From assembly GCA_006384855.1 (NCBI GenBank), contig VCJN01003596.1:186001-250000 (forward strand): a stretch of DNA of 64,000 bases, written 5' to 3'. This document shows, piece after piece, positions 1-11,148 of the stretch (the first letter of the stretch is position 1; the number at the start of each line of letters is the position of its first letter). Under the pieces are notes generated by a model. It did not search any database and was not told where the DNA came from. It worked only from the letters and a program-made list of their open reading frames with translations. Made by a program: the position numbers and the translations under genes. Origin of the DNA: Tetraselmis striata. Lineage: Eukaryota; Chlorophyta; Chlorodendrophyceae; Chlorodendrales; Chlorodendraceae.

Positions 1-3000
1 GCGTAGGGCGATGCTCTACTATGGGGGCGCGTGGTGGAATGCCAGCTGCACCGTTTCGTGGGCGGGGTGGTGCGGTAGGGGCGTGGAATTTAATTAATAT
101 GAAATTCCTTGAAAAATGCTGTGGAAAATGGCATTTTGGCTGGTAGATGTGTGTATCGCTAGGAGGCGGCACATGCCCAGCGTTGGTGGTCCGTGGTCAT
201 CCACACACATAACGCTCTCGCACAGCCGAGTATGGGGCTTAGACACGCACTTGGCGCAAAGCCACGCGCCCGACATGGGTGGGCACATGAGGCAGTGAGG
301 GGCAACTTGGATGATCATCTTTGGGGAATTTTTCCGGGGCCCCAAAAAATCGAATTTATGATTTTGAAAGTTGTTTTCGACGCAGATTTAAACGAGCAAT
401 TGCGTGGTATTTTTAAAACAATTTTCTGAGCAAACCCTGAGAAGTTATAGCGTTTTAAAGTCAAGGTGGTGTTGCTGAGCGTGCCCGACACTGATGCCAT
501 GCCAGTACCGCAACGCGACATGTACTAGCCGCCGCCCACACGGCTGCACCCCAACCAAATGCACCCGAGCCCCTCGCCAATGTGTTTCCTCACGCGTTCA
601 TGGCCATCCCGCCGTTTGGTTGCCTATGCACGCGCGTCGGCGTGTGCGTGATACCGACCCTGGTTTTTGTGCAGTTGCAGGCGACGCCCATCCACGCACC
701 AAGTGCAGCGTGACACCCTAGTCAAAGGTCTTTAAGCTTCGATTTGAGCCACTCGTCACGCAGATTTTATAAAACCCTCTGAGATTCCAGGGTTTCAACT
801 CATGTACCCTACGTTCAGGTACCCTAGACCTCTGAAGTCTTGAGACTGCCAAAAAGGGACCCCAAACTTATGTGCAGGGGTGTGCTAGCCATATGTCATT
901 CGGCCATATACGGCCGACGCGGCATGTTTGAATCACCCCAATGTTCCTACTGGCTGCATATGCCTATGACGCATCCACATGCGAGCCACGGGCTCGAAAG
1001 GGCTCACTGTCCTAAGACGCCTTATTGCGACCTCGTCGAGCGCGCTTGGTGCGGCGCACACCCCTCCACATAAGTCCGGGTTTTGCATTTTCGATCGCAA
1101 AGCGCATGCATGGGCGAGGATAACGCCGGCTGCATGTGCATACATGCTAATTACAGTAGGAATAGTTCGGGCGAACGCCTATCGCGCGCTTTATACCCAC
1201 CCGCGCGACAACACGACCATTTGTGGGCGCCCTTAAAAAAACGCGAAATCAGTGCATGATGCGTTGGCGCCGGAAAATTGTGGGTTGCGCCAACCGTCCA
1301 AACCTATGGAAAAAGCGGCACTCGTCGCACCAAACTCGGTGAATACGCCCCTCGGCACAAGTTGCACACACCGTGCGTGTAGGCCACTGAAAGCATGTCG
1401 CTATAGGCACGACGCGACACCCCAACGACAAGTTGGCCACTGTGGGGAGCAATTTTGGGGTGAAAATGCTGCTGTTTCTGTGGCGAACGCACGTAGGAGA
1501 GGCGCTCGATGGGACCCTTGGCGTAGGGCGATGCTCTACTATGGGGGCGCGTGGTGGAATGCCAGCTGCACCGTTTCGTGGGCGGGGTGGTGCGGTAGGG
1601 GCGTGGAATTTAATTAATATGAAATTCCTTGAAAAATGCTGTGGAAAATGGCATTTTGGCTGGTAGATGTGTGTATCGCTAGGAGGCGGCACATGCCCAG
1701 CGTTGGTGGTCCGTGGTCATCCACACACATAACGCTCTCGCACAGCCGAGTATGGGGCTTAGACACGCACTTGGCGCAAAGCCACGCGCCCGACATGGGT
1801 GGGCACATGAGGCAGTGAGGGGCAACTTGGATGATCATCTTTGGGGAATTTTTCCGGGGCCCCAAAAAATCGAATTTATGATTTTGAAAGTTGTTTTCGA
1901 CGCAGATTTAAACGAGCAATTGCGTGGTATTTTTAAAACAATTTTCTGAGCAAACCCTGAGAAGTTATAGCGTTTTAAAGTCAAGGTGGTGTTGCTGAGC
2001 GTGCCCGACACTGATGCCATGCCAGTACCGCAACGCGACATGTACTAGCCGCCGCCCACACGGCTGCACCCCAACCAAATGCACCCGAGCCCCTCGCCAA
2101 TGTGTTTCCTCACGCGTTCATGGCCATCCCGCCGTTTGGTTGCCTATGCACGCGCGTCGGCGTGTGCGTGATACCGACCCTGGTTTTTGTGCAGTTGCAG
2201 GCGACGCCCATCCACGCACCAAGTGCAGCGTGACACCCTAGTCAAAGGTCTTTAAGCTTCGATTTGAGCCACTCGTCACGCAGATTTTATAAAACCCTCT
2301 GAGATTCCAGGGTTTCAACTCATGTACCCTACGTTCAGGTACCCTAGACCTCTGAAGTCTTGAGACTGCCAAAAAGGGACCCCAAACTTATGTGCAGGGG
2401 TGTGCTAGCCATATGTCATTCGGCCATATACGGCCGACGCGGCATGTTTGAATCACCCCAATGTTCCTACTGGCTGCATATGCCTATGACGCATCCACAT
2501 GCGAGCCACGGGCTCGAAAGGGCTCACTGTCCTAAGACGCCTTATTGCGACCTCGTCGAGCGCGCTTGGTGCGGCGCACACCCCTCCACATAAGTCCGGG
2601 TTTTGCATTTTCGATCGCAAAGCGCATGCATGGGCGAGGATAACGCCGGCTGCATGTGCATACATGCTAACTACAGTAGGAATAGTTCGGGCGAACGCCT
2701 ATCGCGCGCTTTATACCCACCCGCACGACAACACGACCATTTGTGGGCGCCCTTAAAAAAACGCGAAATCAGTGCATGATGCGTTGGCGCCGGAAAATTG
2801 TGGGTTGCGCCAACCGTCCAAACCTATGGAAAAAGCGGCACTCGTCGCACCAAACTCGGTGAATACGCCCCTCGGCACAAGTTGCACACACCGTGCGTGT
2901 AGGCCACTGAAAGCATGTCGCTATAGGCACGACGCGACACCCCAACGACAAGTTGGCCACTGTGGGGAGCAATTTTGGGGTGAAAATGCTGCTGTTTCTG

Positions 3001-3923
3001 TGGCGAACGCACGTAGGAGAGGCGCTCGATGGGACCCTTGGCGTAGGGCGATGCTCTACTATGGGGGCGCGTGGTGGAATGCCAGCTGCACCGTTTCGTG
3101 GGCGGGGTGGTGCGGTAGGGGCGTGGACTTTAATTAATATGAAATTCCTTGAAAAATGCTGTGGAAAATGGCATTTTGGCTGGTAGATGTGTGTATCGCT
3201 AGGAGGCGGCACATGCCCAGCGTTGGTGGTCCGTGGTCATCCACACACATAACGCTCTCGCACAGCCGAGTATGGGGCTTAGACACGCACTTGGCGCAAA
3301 GCCACGCGCCCGACATGGGTGGGCACATGAGGCAGTGAGGGGCAACTTGGATGATCATCTTTGGGGAATTTTTCCGGGGCCCCAAAAAATCGAATTTATG
3401 ATTTTGAAAGTTGTTTTCGACGCAGATTTAAACGAGCAATTGCGTGGTATTTTTAAAACAATTTTCTGAGCAAACCCTGAGAAGTTATAGCGTTTTAAAG
3501 CCAAGGTGGTGTTGCTGAGCGTGCCCGACACTGATGCCATGCCAGTACCGCAACGCGACATGTACTAGCCGCCGCCCACACGGCTGCACCCCAACCAAAT
3601 GCACCCGAGCCCCTCGCCAATGTGTTTCCTCACGCGTTCATGGCCATCCCGCCGTTTGGTTGCCTATGCACGCGCGTCGGCGTGTGCGTGATACCGACCC
3701 TGGTTTTTGTGCAGTTGCAGGCGACGCCCATCCACGCACCAAGTGCAGCGTGACACCCTAGTCAAAGGTCTTTAAGCTTCGATTTGAGCCACTCGTCACG
3801 CAGATTTTATAAAACCCTCTGAGATTCCAGGGTTTCAACTCATGTACCCTACGTTCAGGTACCCTAGACCTCTGAAGTCTTGAGACTGCCAAAAAGGGAC
3901 CCCAAACTTATGTGCAGGGGTGT
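1..3923. repeat. Satellite array, 1520-bp unit, about 2.6 copies
   Basis: The sequence repeats with an exact period of 1520 bp: position 94 matches 1614 and 3134. The array is cut by the window start, so its true length is unknown. It stops abruptly near 3923, where the third copy diverges into unrelated sequence. Copies differ at only a handful of bases, for example near 1151/2671, 1205/2725, 3128 and 3501. Open frames within each unit (up to 147 codons) occur on both strands, overlap one another, have Cys/His/Pro-rich composition and match no family I recognise, so I treat the unit as non-coding. It is more AT-mixed than the flanking transposon sequence and contains a TATA-like stretch near 769 and its copies. 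Confidence 0.95.
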
Positions 3924-4204
3924 ACATCAGGGCTTAAACAAATGCGCACTACAAACGGAACTAACAGCAACAATTAAAGGTTGCCAGGAAGAGAGATTAT
4001 GTACATGACATCGGTAGCCAATAGTAAGGCGGGAGGGTCCTATTGGATGTTGATTACATGCGCTAGACGCAACATTCAAGAAATCCACACAGAAATCCAG
4101 AAGGAAATCCAGCTATGGGATCATATGTAATCATATTTATGTTCCATGCTTCCATGTAGTTAGCATATCGTCGACATTCGGCCTATACATCCATCTTCTG
4201 GCCT
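3924..4204. other. Unassigned sequence beside the satellite
   Basis: No coding region, structured repeat or regulatory site could be recognised between the satellite edge and the retroelement fragment that follows. Confidence 0.6.
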
Positions 4205-4206
4205 GT

Positions 4207-4423
4207 GTGCGTGTGGCTACCTTTTGCGAGCTCCATCATGAAGGCCTCGGCGTGCGGGGCCAGCGAGCCGAACTCGGAGACGGCGAAAGGAACAAAGCGA
4301 ATGAAGCATGCCGGCGGCGTTTCGGACACCCTCGTCATACTTTTGGATTTTGTGGCGCTCTGCGGCCCGCAATGCAGTCGTTAAAGGATATATATGCAAT
4401 AGTACATGTAATGCTTTCAGCAA
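4207..4423 (-). pseudogene. Fragment of non-LTR retrotransposon C-terminus
   Basis: Read on the minus strand, two frames together give a stretch with AAERHKIQKYDEG, then VPFAVSEFG, then PHAEAFMMELA. This resembles the C-terminal tail of LINE polyproteins in algae, in which a K..KY segment is followed by PF.vE..G and a short helical region. A frameshift separates the halves and nothing of the reverse transcriptase remains nearby, so it is a small relic. The assignment rests on recall of the motif, not on a search. Confidence 0.4.
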
Positions 4424-4432
4424 GGGTACTAT

Positions 4433-4618
4433 TCTAAACTAGTTTATGGGGTTTCCTCCTTTCCTAACTGCTTTCTGGCTACCGTTGCTGCTAAGTGGTA
4501 CGAGTTACTAGTTCACCCGTCGTTGGCCCCTTTTGGGGGCAGCACAAGTAGAAATAAAAACAGTTGTAACATCTGACGAGCCTGCCATCTTCCATCTTTG
4601 CTGTGTTAACACACGCCG
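4433..4618 (+). repeat. Terminal repeat A1 of RT-less element copy 1
   Basis: Begins CTAAACTAGTTTATGGGG and ends in a degenerate hairpin (GCTGTGTTAACACACGC). It matches 7349-7524 in direct orientation, and the 186-bp repeats at 57717-57902 and 60633-60818 in inverse orientation. Confidence 0.8.
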
Positions 4619-4727
4619 ATTAACTGTCTCGTAATCTCTTTCGAGCAAGGTCACAAGCTCTTTCAAAACCACACCCGGCTCACCATCCGTGTGTGAAATT
4701 ATCATCATACTACGCCCGTGCGTTACC

Positions 4728-5622
4728 ATGCCAAATAATGGAGAAGAACTACCCGTCGCCGAGCCGACGCTTGAATCGCTACAAGCAAACATGCATGCCC
4801 AATCTACATTGTTGGGCGAGCTCAAATCGACGTTGGCCCAATTGAGGGCTCATGATCGTGTCGTTGATGGAGACGGAGAACATGGCTCTAGTAGTTCCGG
4901 GCAGCGCGTCGCGGGACAGCCGACATGCAACGGGGGAGACGCAATGTACCCCGACTTGCTTTAGCTATGCCAAAGCGGCCGTGTCGGAGCATAATCCGCG
5001 AGTGACGACTGACGAAGACGACTACCTCGCAGTACCAGAATTACTGCGGCGAGCAGAGTCTGGTTACGATGACGCTCGACCGGTGAGCCGAGCCGAGTCG
5101 GAGCGACAAAACGAACGAGTACCTCAAGCAGGATGACCGGGGTCTGCCGGCCTAGGAGGAGTACCATTGTATGACGCTCTTTGTGGGCTCTTTGGGGCTC
5201 ACATTATGACTGCTCTTGTCGTGGCCCTCGACGAGTTTCTACCTTACGTCCATGCTACTATTCAAGACTTCACCCCCTTCCTCGCGCACCCCCGGAATCG
5301 CTACGCCGAGGCCATCAAAAAGGCGTTTTGCTGTCGTCTAGCCTTCCTGCGGAGGCTTAACGAGATCAAGCGTGTGCACGGTGACCAAGGTGCGTTGGAC
5401 GTACTGCGGGCACAACACTTTTAGCCTGCCGCTGATCATTTGGGCTATGCGGTTTTCGGGGACCCGTTGAAGGACTACGAGCGTCGCGTCTTTGATGCAA
5501 CGGTCACTAACAACGCAAAAAACTACCGCTACTGCTCGGGTGGCGGCGGCGCTCGCTGGACGCGGGCGTGGACGTGGACGTGGCGGCGGTCGCGGGCGTG
5601 GCCGCGAGATGAGAACGAGTGA
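4728..5622 (+). pseudogene. Broken Gag-like gene of RT-less element copy 1
   Basis: Homologous along its length to the intact 291-residue ORF at 59644-60519. The reading frame starts with MPNNGEELPVAEPTLESL, matching MSDGEEPVAEPTLQSL in the intact copy. It is broken by in-frame TAG codons near 4961, 5151 and 5422 and by a frame change. Two of the TAGs stand where the intact copy has CAG, and one where it has GAG. A conserved middle block (ALDEFLPYVHATIQDFTPF, then RLAFLRRLNEIKRVHGDQG) is still readable. The C-terminal end encodes the Arg/Gly-rich tail in a shifted frame, an RGG-box-like tail of the kind that binds RNA in retroelement Gag proteins. Confidence 0.8.
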
Positions 5623-6081
5623 CGGCGTGGGGCGCCTTTCGTCGGAAATGCTGGCGCTTTGCGAGGTCACCTTTCGGCGACCGCTGCACAACGAAACTTG
5701 GAAGCTCTACGGCGGGATAAGCGCGGTGTGTCCGGACAGGACCCCCCTACCCTACAGACTTGATTTTGACCTTCTTCGGTGCGGCCCTTCTCACAACCAC
5801 AACCCAGTGCGGCTCAACCATCCGCACACATGCACATGGCGGCTCAACAATCCGCCTTCCGCTCATCACATCACTGCGCCCGTTGGTTCTTACTCTACGT
5901 GTTACACATGGTTGGCAACGACAATCTTTCGGATGTGTACGTTACGCGCGTGACAGGCGCGCAGGGCGGCCCTCCTACCTAAACCTTGCCCCGCAAACCC
6001 GTACTGCTGCCATGACTAACCCGTCCAGCAACTACCGACCAACCGCCGGCAACCTAACCGCCGCGGCCGAGATTTGCTGAA

Positions 6082-7260
6082 ATGAACCGGGCCCCTATTA
6101 GTCCGCCGTCGGCCAAGCGTCGTACTTACGTAATTGACGAGCCCGAAGCTGTCGCCCCTTGGGCTGCTTCACTTTGATCTCGTTTACAAGAAGCGTTCGG
6201 CTGCGACGACGAGCTGGACAACATGCCCTCGATCTACTACTCTACAGCTCCTCACCGCTCAGACGCTCAAGAGCTACGCCGGCAGGCTGTCTCAGTTCGC
6301 GGACTCCGAGAATATCCACGACTCCGAGAATATCAGCCCGCTTGAAGCGACTACTGCCACTGTCGTCTCGTACGTCGCTTGGATTGGTGAGCGGGGCCAT
6401 ATTGCCGGGGCTAGGTTGTCACAACCCCACTTGTCAACAATCAACACGTTCTTCGAACTGCACTACAACATCGACCCCATCGTTAAGGACAGCTTGCACT
6501 TCACCGCGGTGCGTCGTGGTATGCTACTGAGGAAACGCCGCATGGAGGCTGCCCCTTTGCGAGTCCCGCTGCATGTTGATGTCGCTTACAGCTCCGTTGA
6601 GCGGCCCGAGTTGATTGTGTCAGCTCCCCCCCCCCCCCCCCCCCCCGCCCCCGAGTAATAGTACCACTTCCGAGCCCTCATGGCCTGGGTTGTGAATTTC
6701 ATGGTCTTTGCCATGGGACTTAATGTCGTGTCCTGCCGAGTGCGGGGCATGCATGTCGACGGCTACAACGTCAACCTGCATGTGTGCCGGGAGAAGGGGC
6801 GCGCCAGGCGGCGCGGCCCCAACGACCTATGCGTGCTACTCCTTCCAATGACGGAGCGACCCCGCGTCGCGCATCTCTTGCACCACTTCATCTACAACGT
6901 ACAGTCTGCCCCCTGGCCTTTGCTGCCTTGGCCACTAATCTGGGTGGTCACTAATCTTGGACTGCCGCTACGCTCGCGGATTGGCTCCCTACGGCCGTTC
7001 GTCTCGTCGGTGCTGCCCCTCCCGCTGGCACTTCTTGGAGTTCGCACATCCTTCGCAAGGGTGCAGCGTCCGCTGCTAACGCCATCGGAGTTCCTTTGTC
7101 CCACATTGGCCACACTCGGACGTCGTCTGGACTACATCGACCCTAACGTCCTCCCTTCACATGGCGCGTGGTTATGCTTCGGCCACATCGCGCCCCTTCG
7201 CCATTTTCAAGTTCAACAAGACTCCGCAGCGGCGGCTTTCCCGGTGCCGCCTTTGCGACT
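6082..7260 (+). pseudogene. Broken tyrosine recombinase of RT-less element copy 1
   Basis: Starts at an ATG with MNRAPISPPSAKRRTYVIDEP and continues through the core-binding region (AQTLKSYAGRLSQFA) and catalytic region. The motif SHILRKGAASAANAIGV near 7045-7100 is the arginine box, and DYIDPNVLPS near 7128 carries the likely nucleophilic tyrosine of the DIRS/Crypton-type recombinase family. An in-frame TGA lies near 6177, a 21-bp C tract at 6626-6646 interrupts the frame, and further frame changes follow. Copy 2 at 57982-59113 is the homologue and has a single clear frameshift. The product would catalyse integration of a circular DNA intermediate. Confidence 0.8.
6626..6646 (+). repeat. C21 homopolymer inside recombinase pseudogene
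   Basis: Twenty-one consecutive C within the recombinase coding sequence, followed by in-frame stops. The homologous place in copy 2 encodes SAPYPESHLDYRALL and has no run longer than three C. Confidence 0.95.
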
Positions 7261-7348
7261 ACCTGGCGCTAACCCTTTTTCGTCAATTTACACTCTCTAC
7301 TCCGCCGTTCGCTCATCACTAGCAAAACCAGACTCAACTTTGAAATAT

Positions 7349-7524
7349 TCTAAACTATTTCATGGGGTTTCCTCGTTTTCTCCGGCTGCCGATGTTGCTA
7401 AGTGGTACGGGTTACTAGTCCATCCAACGTTGCGCCCCTTTTGGGTGCAGCACGAGAAGACTTAAAAGCAGTCGTAACGGTTGAGCATGCCATCTTCTAG
7501 TTTCGCTGTGTTTCACACAGCCCC
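7349..7524 (+). repeat. Terminal repeat A2 of RT-less element copy 1
   Basis: Second copy of the terminal repeat, preceded by the B motif GCAAAACCAGACTCAACTTT at 7322. It ends in the hairpin GCTGTGTTTCACACAGC and is followed directly by a 20-bp C tract. Confidence 0.8.
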
Positions 7525-7540
7525 CCCCCCCCCCCCCCCC
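7521..7540 (+). repeat. C20 homopolymer after terminal-repeat hairpin
   Basis: Twenty consecutive C directly after the hairpin closing A2. Copy 2 has a run of only seven at the equivalent place (57710-57716, read as C on the minus strand). Confidence 0.95.
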
Positions 7541-7706
7541 GCGCCTTACCTCCACGCTTCATTCACTCAACCTTCCTGCCAATATTGGCAACCGAAATAT
7601 TTCGGCTCTTGTCCGTGTAAAAATGCCTGCGCTACCTTTTTGGAAAAACTTGACAAGTTGCTACTTTACTGGTCATATTGGGAGTTATGGAGGTTCGAAT
7701 TACACG

Positions 7707-7860
7707 GGGCTAAGTACGACGGGTGTTACCCGACGTTACAAATTCCGCCGTACGCGGCTAGGACGCTACTGCCCACGTCCATCCATCACCCCTGTATGAC
7801 GCCCCGCGACGCGGCGGTGTCTCCACCTCCTGCCTTTGCGCCAACTCCCAACTAGCGCAA
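7707..7860 (+). repeat. Left terminal repeat of DIRS-like element
   Basis: Matches 17237-17406 in the same orientation with small indels. Shared landmarks are GGGGCTAAGTA, CGTACGCGGCTAGGAC and CCCCGCGACGCGGCGGTGTC. It ends CTAGCGCAA in both places. Confidence 0.8.
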
Positions 7861-7961
7861 CGGCATCGAGACTTTCGCAGTCACGCAGGGTGACACGATC
7901 TCACGACGACGTTCGACGCCAACCGCTTGCTGCGACTGCAACAACGACAGCATGCCGTACT

Positions 7962-8976
7962 ATGGACGACACACGGTTGCCTTACGACATGTACGATTCG
8001 GAGGGGTGCGGTGGAGGCAACGCCGCAAGTTCGACAACTGATACCGCTAGCCTCACTGCGCTGGTGCAGCGGACGCTGCTGCGACTCGACGAGCTAGGCT
8101 CCCGCACCTCTTCAATTCAACAACCACCGTCACATAAACCTATTCCCGCGACGCCAGCCGACGGCCTCGGGGGTGGCAACGAGGAGGACGACCCTCCCCC
8201 CGGTTCTCTACAAAGTCTACATGCCACGTACGCGGCGTTCATCGACCCGCGGGACTGGATCGACTACCTGCCGCGGGCATACGCCGAGTCTATGCCCCCG
8301 TAGGACTCGCCACCCCCGGGCTGTGGAACTCACTCAACGACGAGTGGGACCGCTACCTCACCGACGAGAAGAAGCACGCGACGCGCGACGAGTATCGCCA
8401 CCTACTGTGTTATGGAGTTTTTACCGCCTCTGCGCACGCGGCGCTCACGGACGTTGTGGCAACGCTTCGCGCGCAAAACGCCACCGCTCGCGACACCGCG
8501 GACGCCAACGACCTACTCGACTCCGCGATTCGCACGATTGCGACGTGCGGGCAGGCTGCTGAAGACCGGCTCACCTACCTCCGGCGGTTCGACTGCAATA
8601 AGGCGCTTACCGGAGAGTAGCGAGTCGCCGAGCGCCTCGTCTACTCCCGCTTGTTCGACACCACCGCCGCCGAGCCCTCAGAAATGGCGTCGACGGCCTC
8701 CTCAACGCCATGGACGATAAACGACTCCAGGTTAGCCTCCGTCATGCGGCCAAGGCGCAGGCCGCCGCGCGGTTCACGGGCAGCCGCAGCGGAATGAGCG
8801 GAGGCGGCAGCGGCGGTAACATCCGCATCAAGGATCAGGAGCGCGCAGAACACGCAAACCGAGCTACTAAGGAGACGAGGGCGGACAAGAACAAGGACAA
8901 AGACAAGATCAAGGGCAAGCCTCAGCGCGGCGGCAGCCATGAGAGGAAGACTACTACCCCGCAGGCCAAGAAGTAG
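7962..8976 (+). pseudogene. Gag-like gene of DIRS-like element, frameshifted
   Basis: The start MDDTRLPYDMYDSEGCGG opens a 113-codon frame to 8303 that reaches IDPRDWIDYLPRAYAESM. The reading continues in a second frame (LNDEWDRYLTDEKKHATRDE ... LTYLRRFDCNKALTGE, then an in-frame TAG and RVAERLVYSRLF) and in a third frame ending in a Lys/Arg-rich tail (KETRADKNKDKDKIKGKPQR) at 8976. A basic tail suits a nucleic-acid-binding Gag. At least two frameshifts and one stop make it non-functional. The Gag label is inferred mainly from its position before the reverse transcriptase. Confidence 0.6.
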
Positions 8977-9079
8977 AACTGACGGTGTGCCCCGCCGTTC
9001 CGAGTCATGCTACCCACGTTCAAGCTACATGCGACACCGCATGCGGCGGCAATGGCGGCATGGCAAGATTTCGGGGCGA

Positions 9080-10738
9080 GCGATCAAGCCCTACAGTGGA
9101 TCTAGAAGGGCGTCCAGATCCCCTTCAAGCACAACCGCCCCCCATTTAACTTCCACAGCGGCACCAACTAGCATGCCGCTATTCCGGCGCAGCTACTCAC
9201 CATCCTCGAAGGCGAGCTTGCCCGCTTCGTGGAGTCCGGCGCGAGAAACTTTGGCACCTGCCGCAAGTGGGTGTTAAGCCAGTTTTTAGTGCCCAAGCCA
9301 GGCGTCAACCAGTGCCGTTGCATAATCGACCTCCGCGTGCTCATCTCCTACTGTGTGCGCAAGCGGCTCAAGATGGAGACCCTACCGGGAGTGCGCCACC
9401 TCACCAAAAAGGGAGATTACATGCTCTCCTTCGACCTCCAAGATGGCTTCTATGGTCTAGGCGGATCGAGAGTACTTCATCGTGGACGTAGTCCGAGGTC
9501 GGCTTTGCATGCTCGTAGGTATGCCAATAATGGGCTAGAGCCTCTCGCACTTTTACTTCGTTACGCTCACTCAAGTATTCATCATCACCCACCTCGGGAA
9601 ACCCAAGCCCGAGCCCCCCTCATCGTCTACACAGTCCACACGGAGCAAGCGCTACCTCCGGCGGACCAGGTGGAGGGGGGGCGTGCATCCCTGCTTACGT
9701 GGATGACTTTCTCTTCTTCTCCGCGTCGATGGAGCAGCGCTCCACCTCTGTTAGCGGCTCGACAGCCTCCTCGAAGCCTTGAAGCTGCAGCGGAACCCCA
9801 CAAAGCACCTAAAACCGGGAGCCATGTTAGTTCGGCATGCACCTGGGCGTGGACATCCACTCGGCGTCCGGCATGTTCTACGCACCGTTTGACAGACAAG
9901 CTGGACCGGCTCTCCCGGCAGGCCACCCGGCTATTCGGCCGCGCCGCGTGGAACGCCAGGTGGCTCCCGGTGCGCGAGATGCAGTCGCTGGCAGGGCAGG
10001 CGCGGTACCTCTTTTTGGCGATCCCGGCCGCAAGATTCTTCATGCGGAACTCCACTCCGTGGTCGGCGACCGGTGAGGCGGGCGCGTCCGGATGACGCCA
10101 CAGCCCCGCCGCGACCTATATGGGCGGACATCGATTTCCGGTCAGTCCAACGGCAAGCCTATCCATCGCCCGGTGGAGAGGGCTTATATTTGCACACCGA
10201 CAGCTCAGGCTACGGGTGAGGCGGGGTGTTGAACGGCAGGCTTGAGGCGCAAGGATTCTGGAGCTCCGCGGACGAGCGCCAGCACATCACATGGAAGGAG
10301 CTCAAAGCGGTCCGACTTTCAGTGGAAAGCTTCCTCCCCACTTCGCCGGGCGCAACGTCCTCCTGCACAAGGACAACCATGCGGTATGTCCCCTTCTGTC
10401 GGGCCTAACCTCACGCTAGCCCGAGAAGATGGCCGAGCTTCGACGACTTTGGTGCTTGCTGGACTCGCACGGCATCCAACTGCGCGCCCAGTACATTCGC
10501 TCGGCAACGAATGTCAGGGCGGATCATCTAAGCTGGCACCTCGACAACGACGATTGGCACCTCGACCCCCTACTGTTCTCGGAACTGGAGAGCCGGTTCG
10601 GCCCTCACTCCATGGATCGCTTCGCGTCCGCCCTCAACACCCTGCTCCCCCGCTACAACGCGGCGTGGTTGGACCCGACATGCGAGGCGGTGGACTTGTT
10701 GCACTTGCTGGATGCGGACTGGTACCGAGAAAACAACT
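9080..10738 (+). pseudogene. Reverse transcriptase-RNase H of DIRS-like element
   Basis: The reverse transcriptase fingers and palm are readable near 9229-9470: CRCIIDLRVLISYC is followed by GDYMLSFDLQDGFY, which carries the first catalytic Asp of the family. Frames then change several times. RNase H begins near 10190 with LHTDSSGYG, interrupted by a TGA where a Trp codon would be expected, and continues with QHITWKELKAVRLSVESF. The end, near 10429-10740, reads IRSATNVRADHLSW and MDRFASALNTLLPRYNAAW, typical of the DIRS RNase H tail. Several frameshifts are present, so no active enzyme can be made. Confidence 0.8.
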
Positions 10739-11148
10739 GATGCAACGCACCATTTGGCCCCTGCTACCCGACCTCGTACAAAATTTGCAGTAGAGTGGCG
10801 CATCAGCGGCGACCGTCGTCGCGCCGCAATGTTAGGGCAAGGCGTGGCACTAAGAGCTCACCGAGATGGCATTGGAGGAGCTCACGGTGGCGCCGCGTGG
10901 CGGCTTGTTCCGGTCGGGGCGACGGGACGGGCGAGGTATGATCGGCATGCCTCACTGACCCGTGATTGTATCCCGCGTTCCCTTCCGGCATGGGTCCACC
11001 TGCGCCGAGGGGCCGTGAGTGCTACGCGCTATCCATGTTTCCGGGCAGCGGCCACCAACTACCGGTTGTATGTGCGGCACCAGTACAAACAACATCGGTG
11101 AAGTACCGCGTCTAGGTCGCAAGTTGTACGGCACCATGAGCTGATTCG

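Larger units (their letters stand above)
4431..7655 (+). mobile_element. RT-less tyrosine-recombinase element, decayed copy 1
   Basis: This is a degenerate copy of the element at 57596-60818. It starts with a terminal repeat (A1, 4433-4618), carries a broken Gag-like gene and a broken tyrosine recombinase, and ends with a short B motif (7321-7347), a second copy of the terminal repeat (A2, 7349-7524) and about 130 bp of tail homologous to the other copy. The order A1-genes-B1-A2-tail is the split-direct-repeat layout of PAT/Ngaro-type DIRS elements. No reverse transcriptase or RNase H lies between the two genes in either copy. Two pure C tracts interrupt this copy. The right edge is set by where similarity to the better copy fades and is approximate. 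Confidence 0.75.

Noticed and set aside
1249-1692. A 147-codon minus-strand open frame repeated in each satellite unit
   Set aside because: It overlaps other open frames of similar length on the plus strand, has no family signature, and is preserved only because the satellite copies are nearly identical.
4728-5622. Alternative genetic code with TAG/TAA read as Gln
   Set aside because: Two TAGs replace CAG in a decayed Gag, which hinted at recoding. But the succinyl-CoA ligase, the 956-residue transposon protein and the 748-residue membrane protein contain many Gln codons and no internal TAA or TAG.
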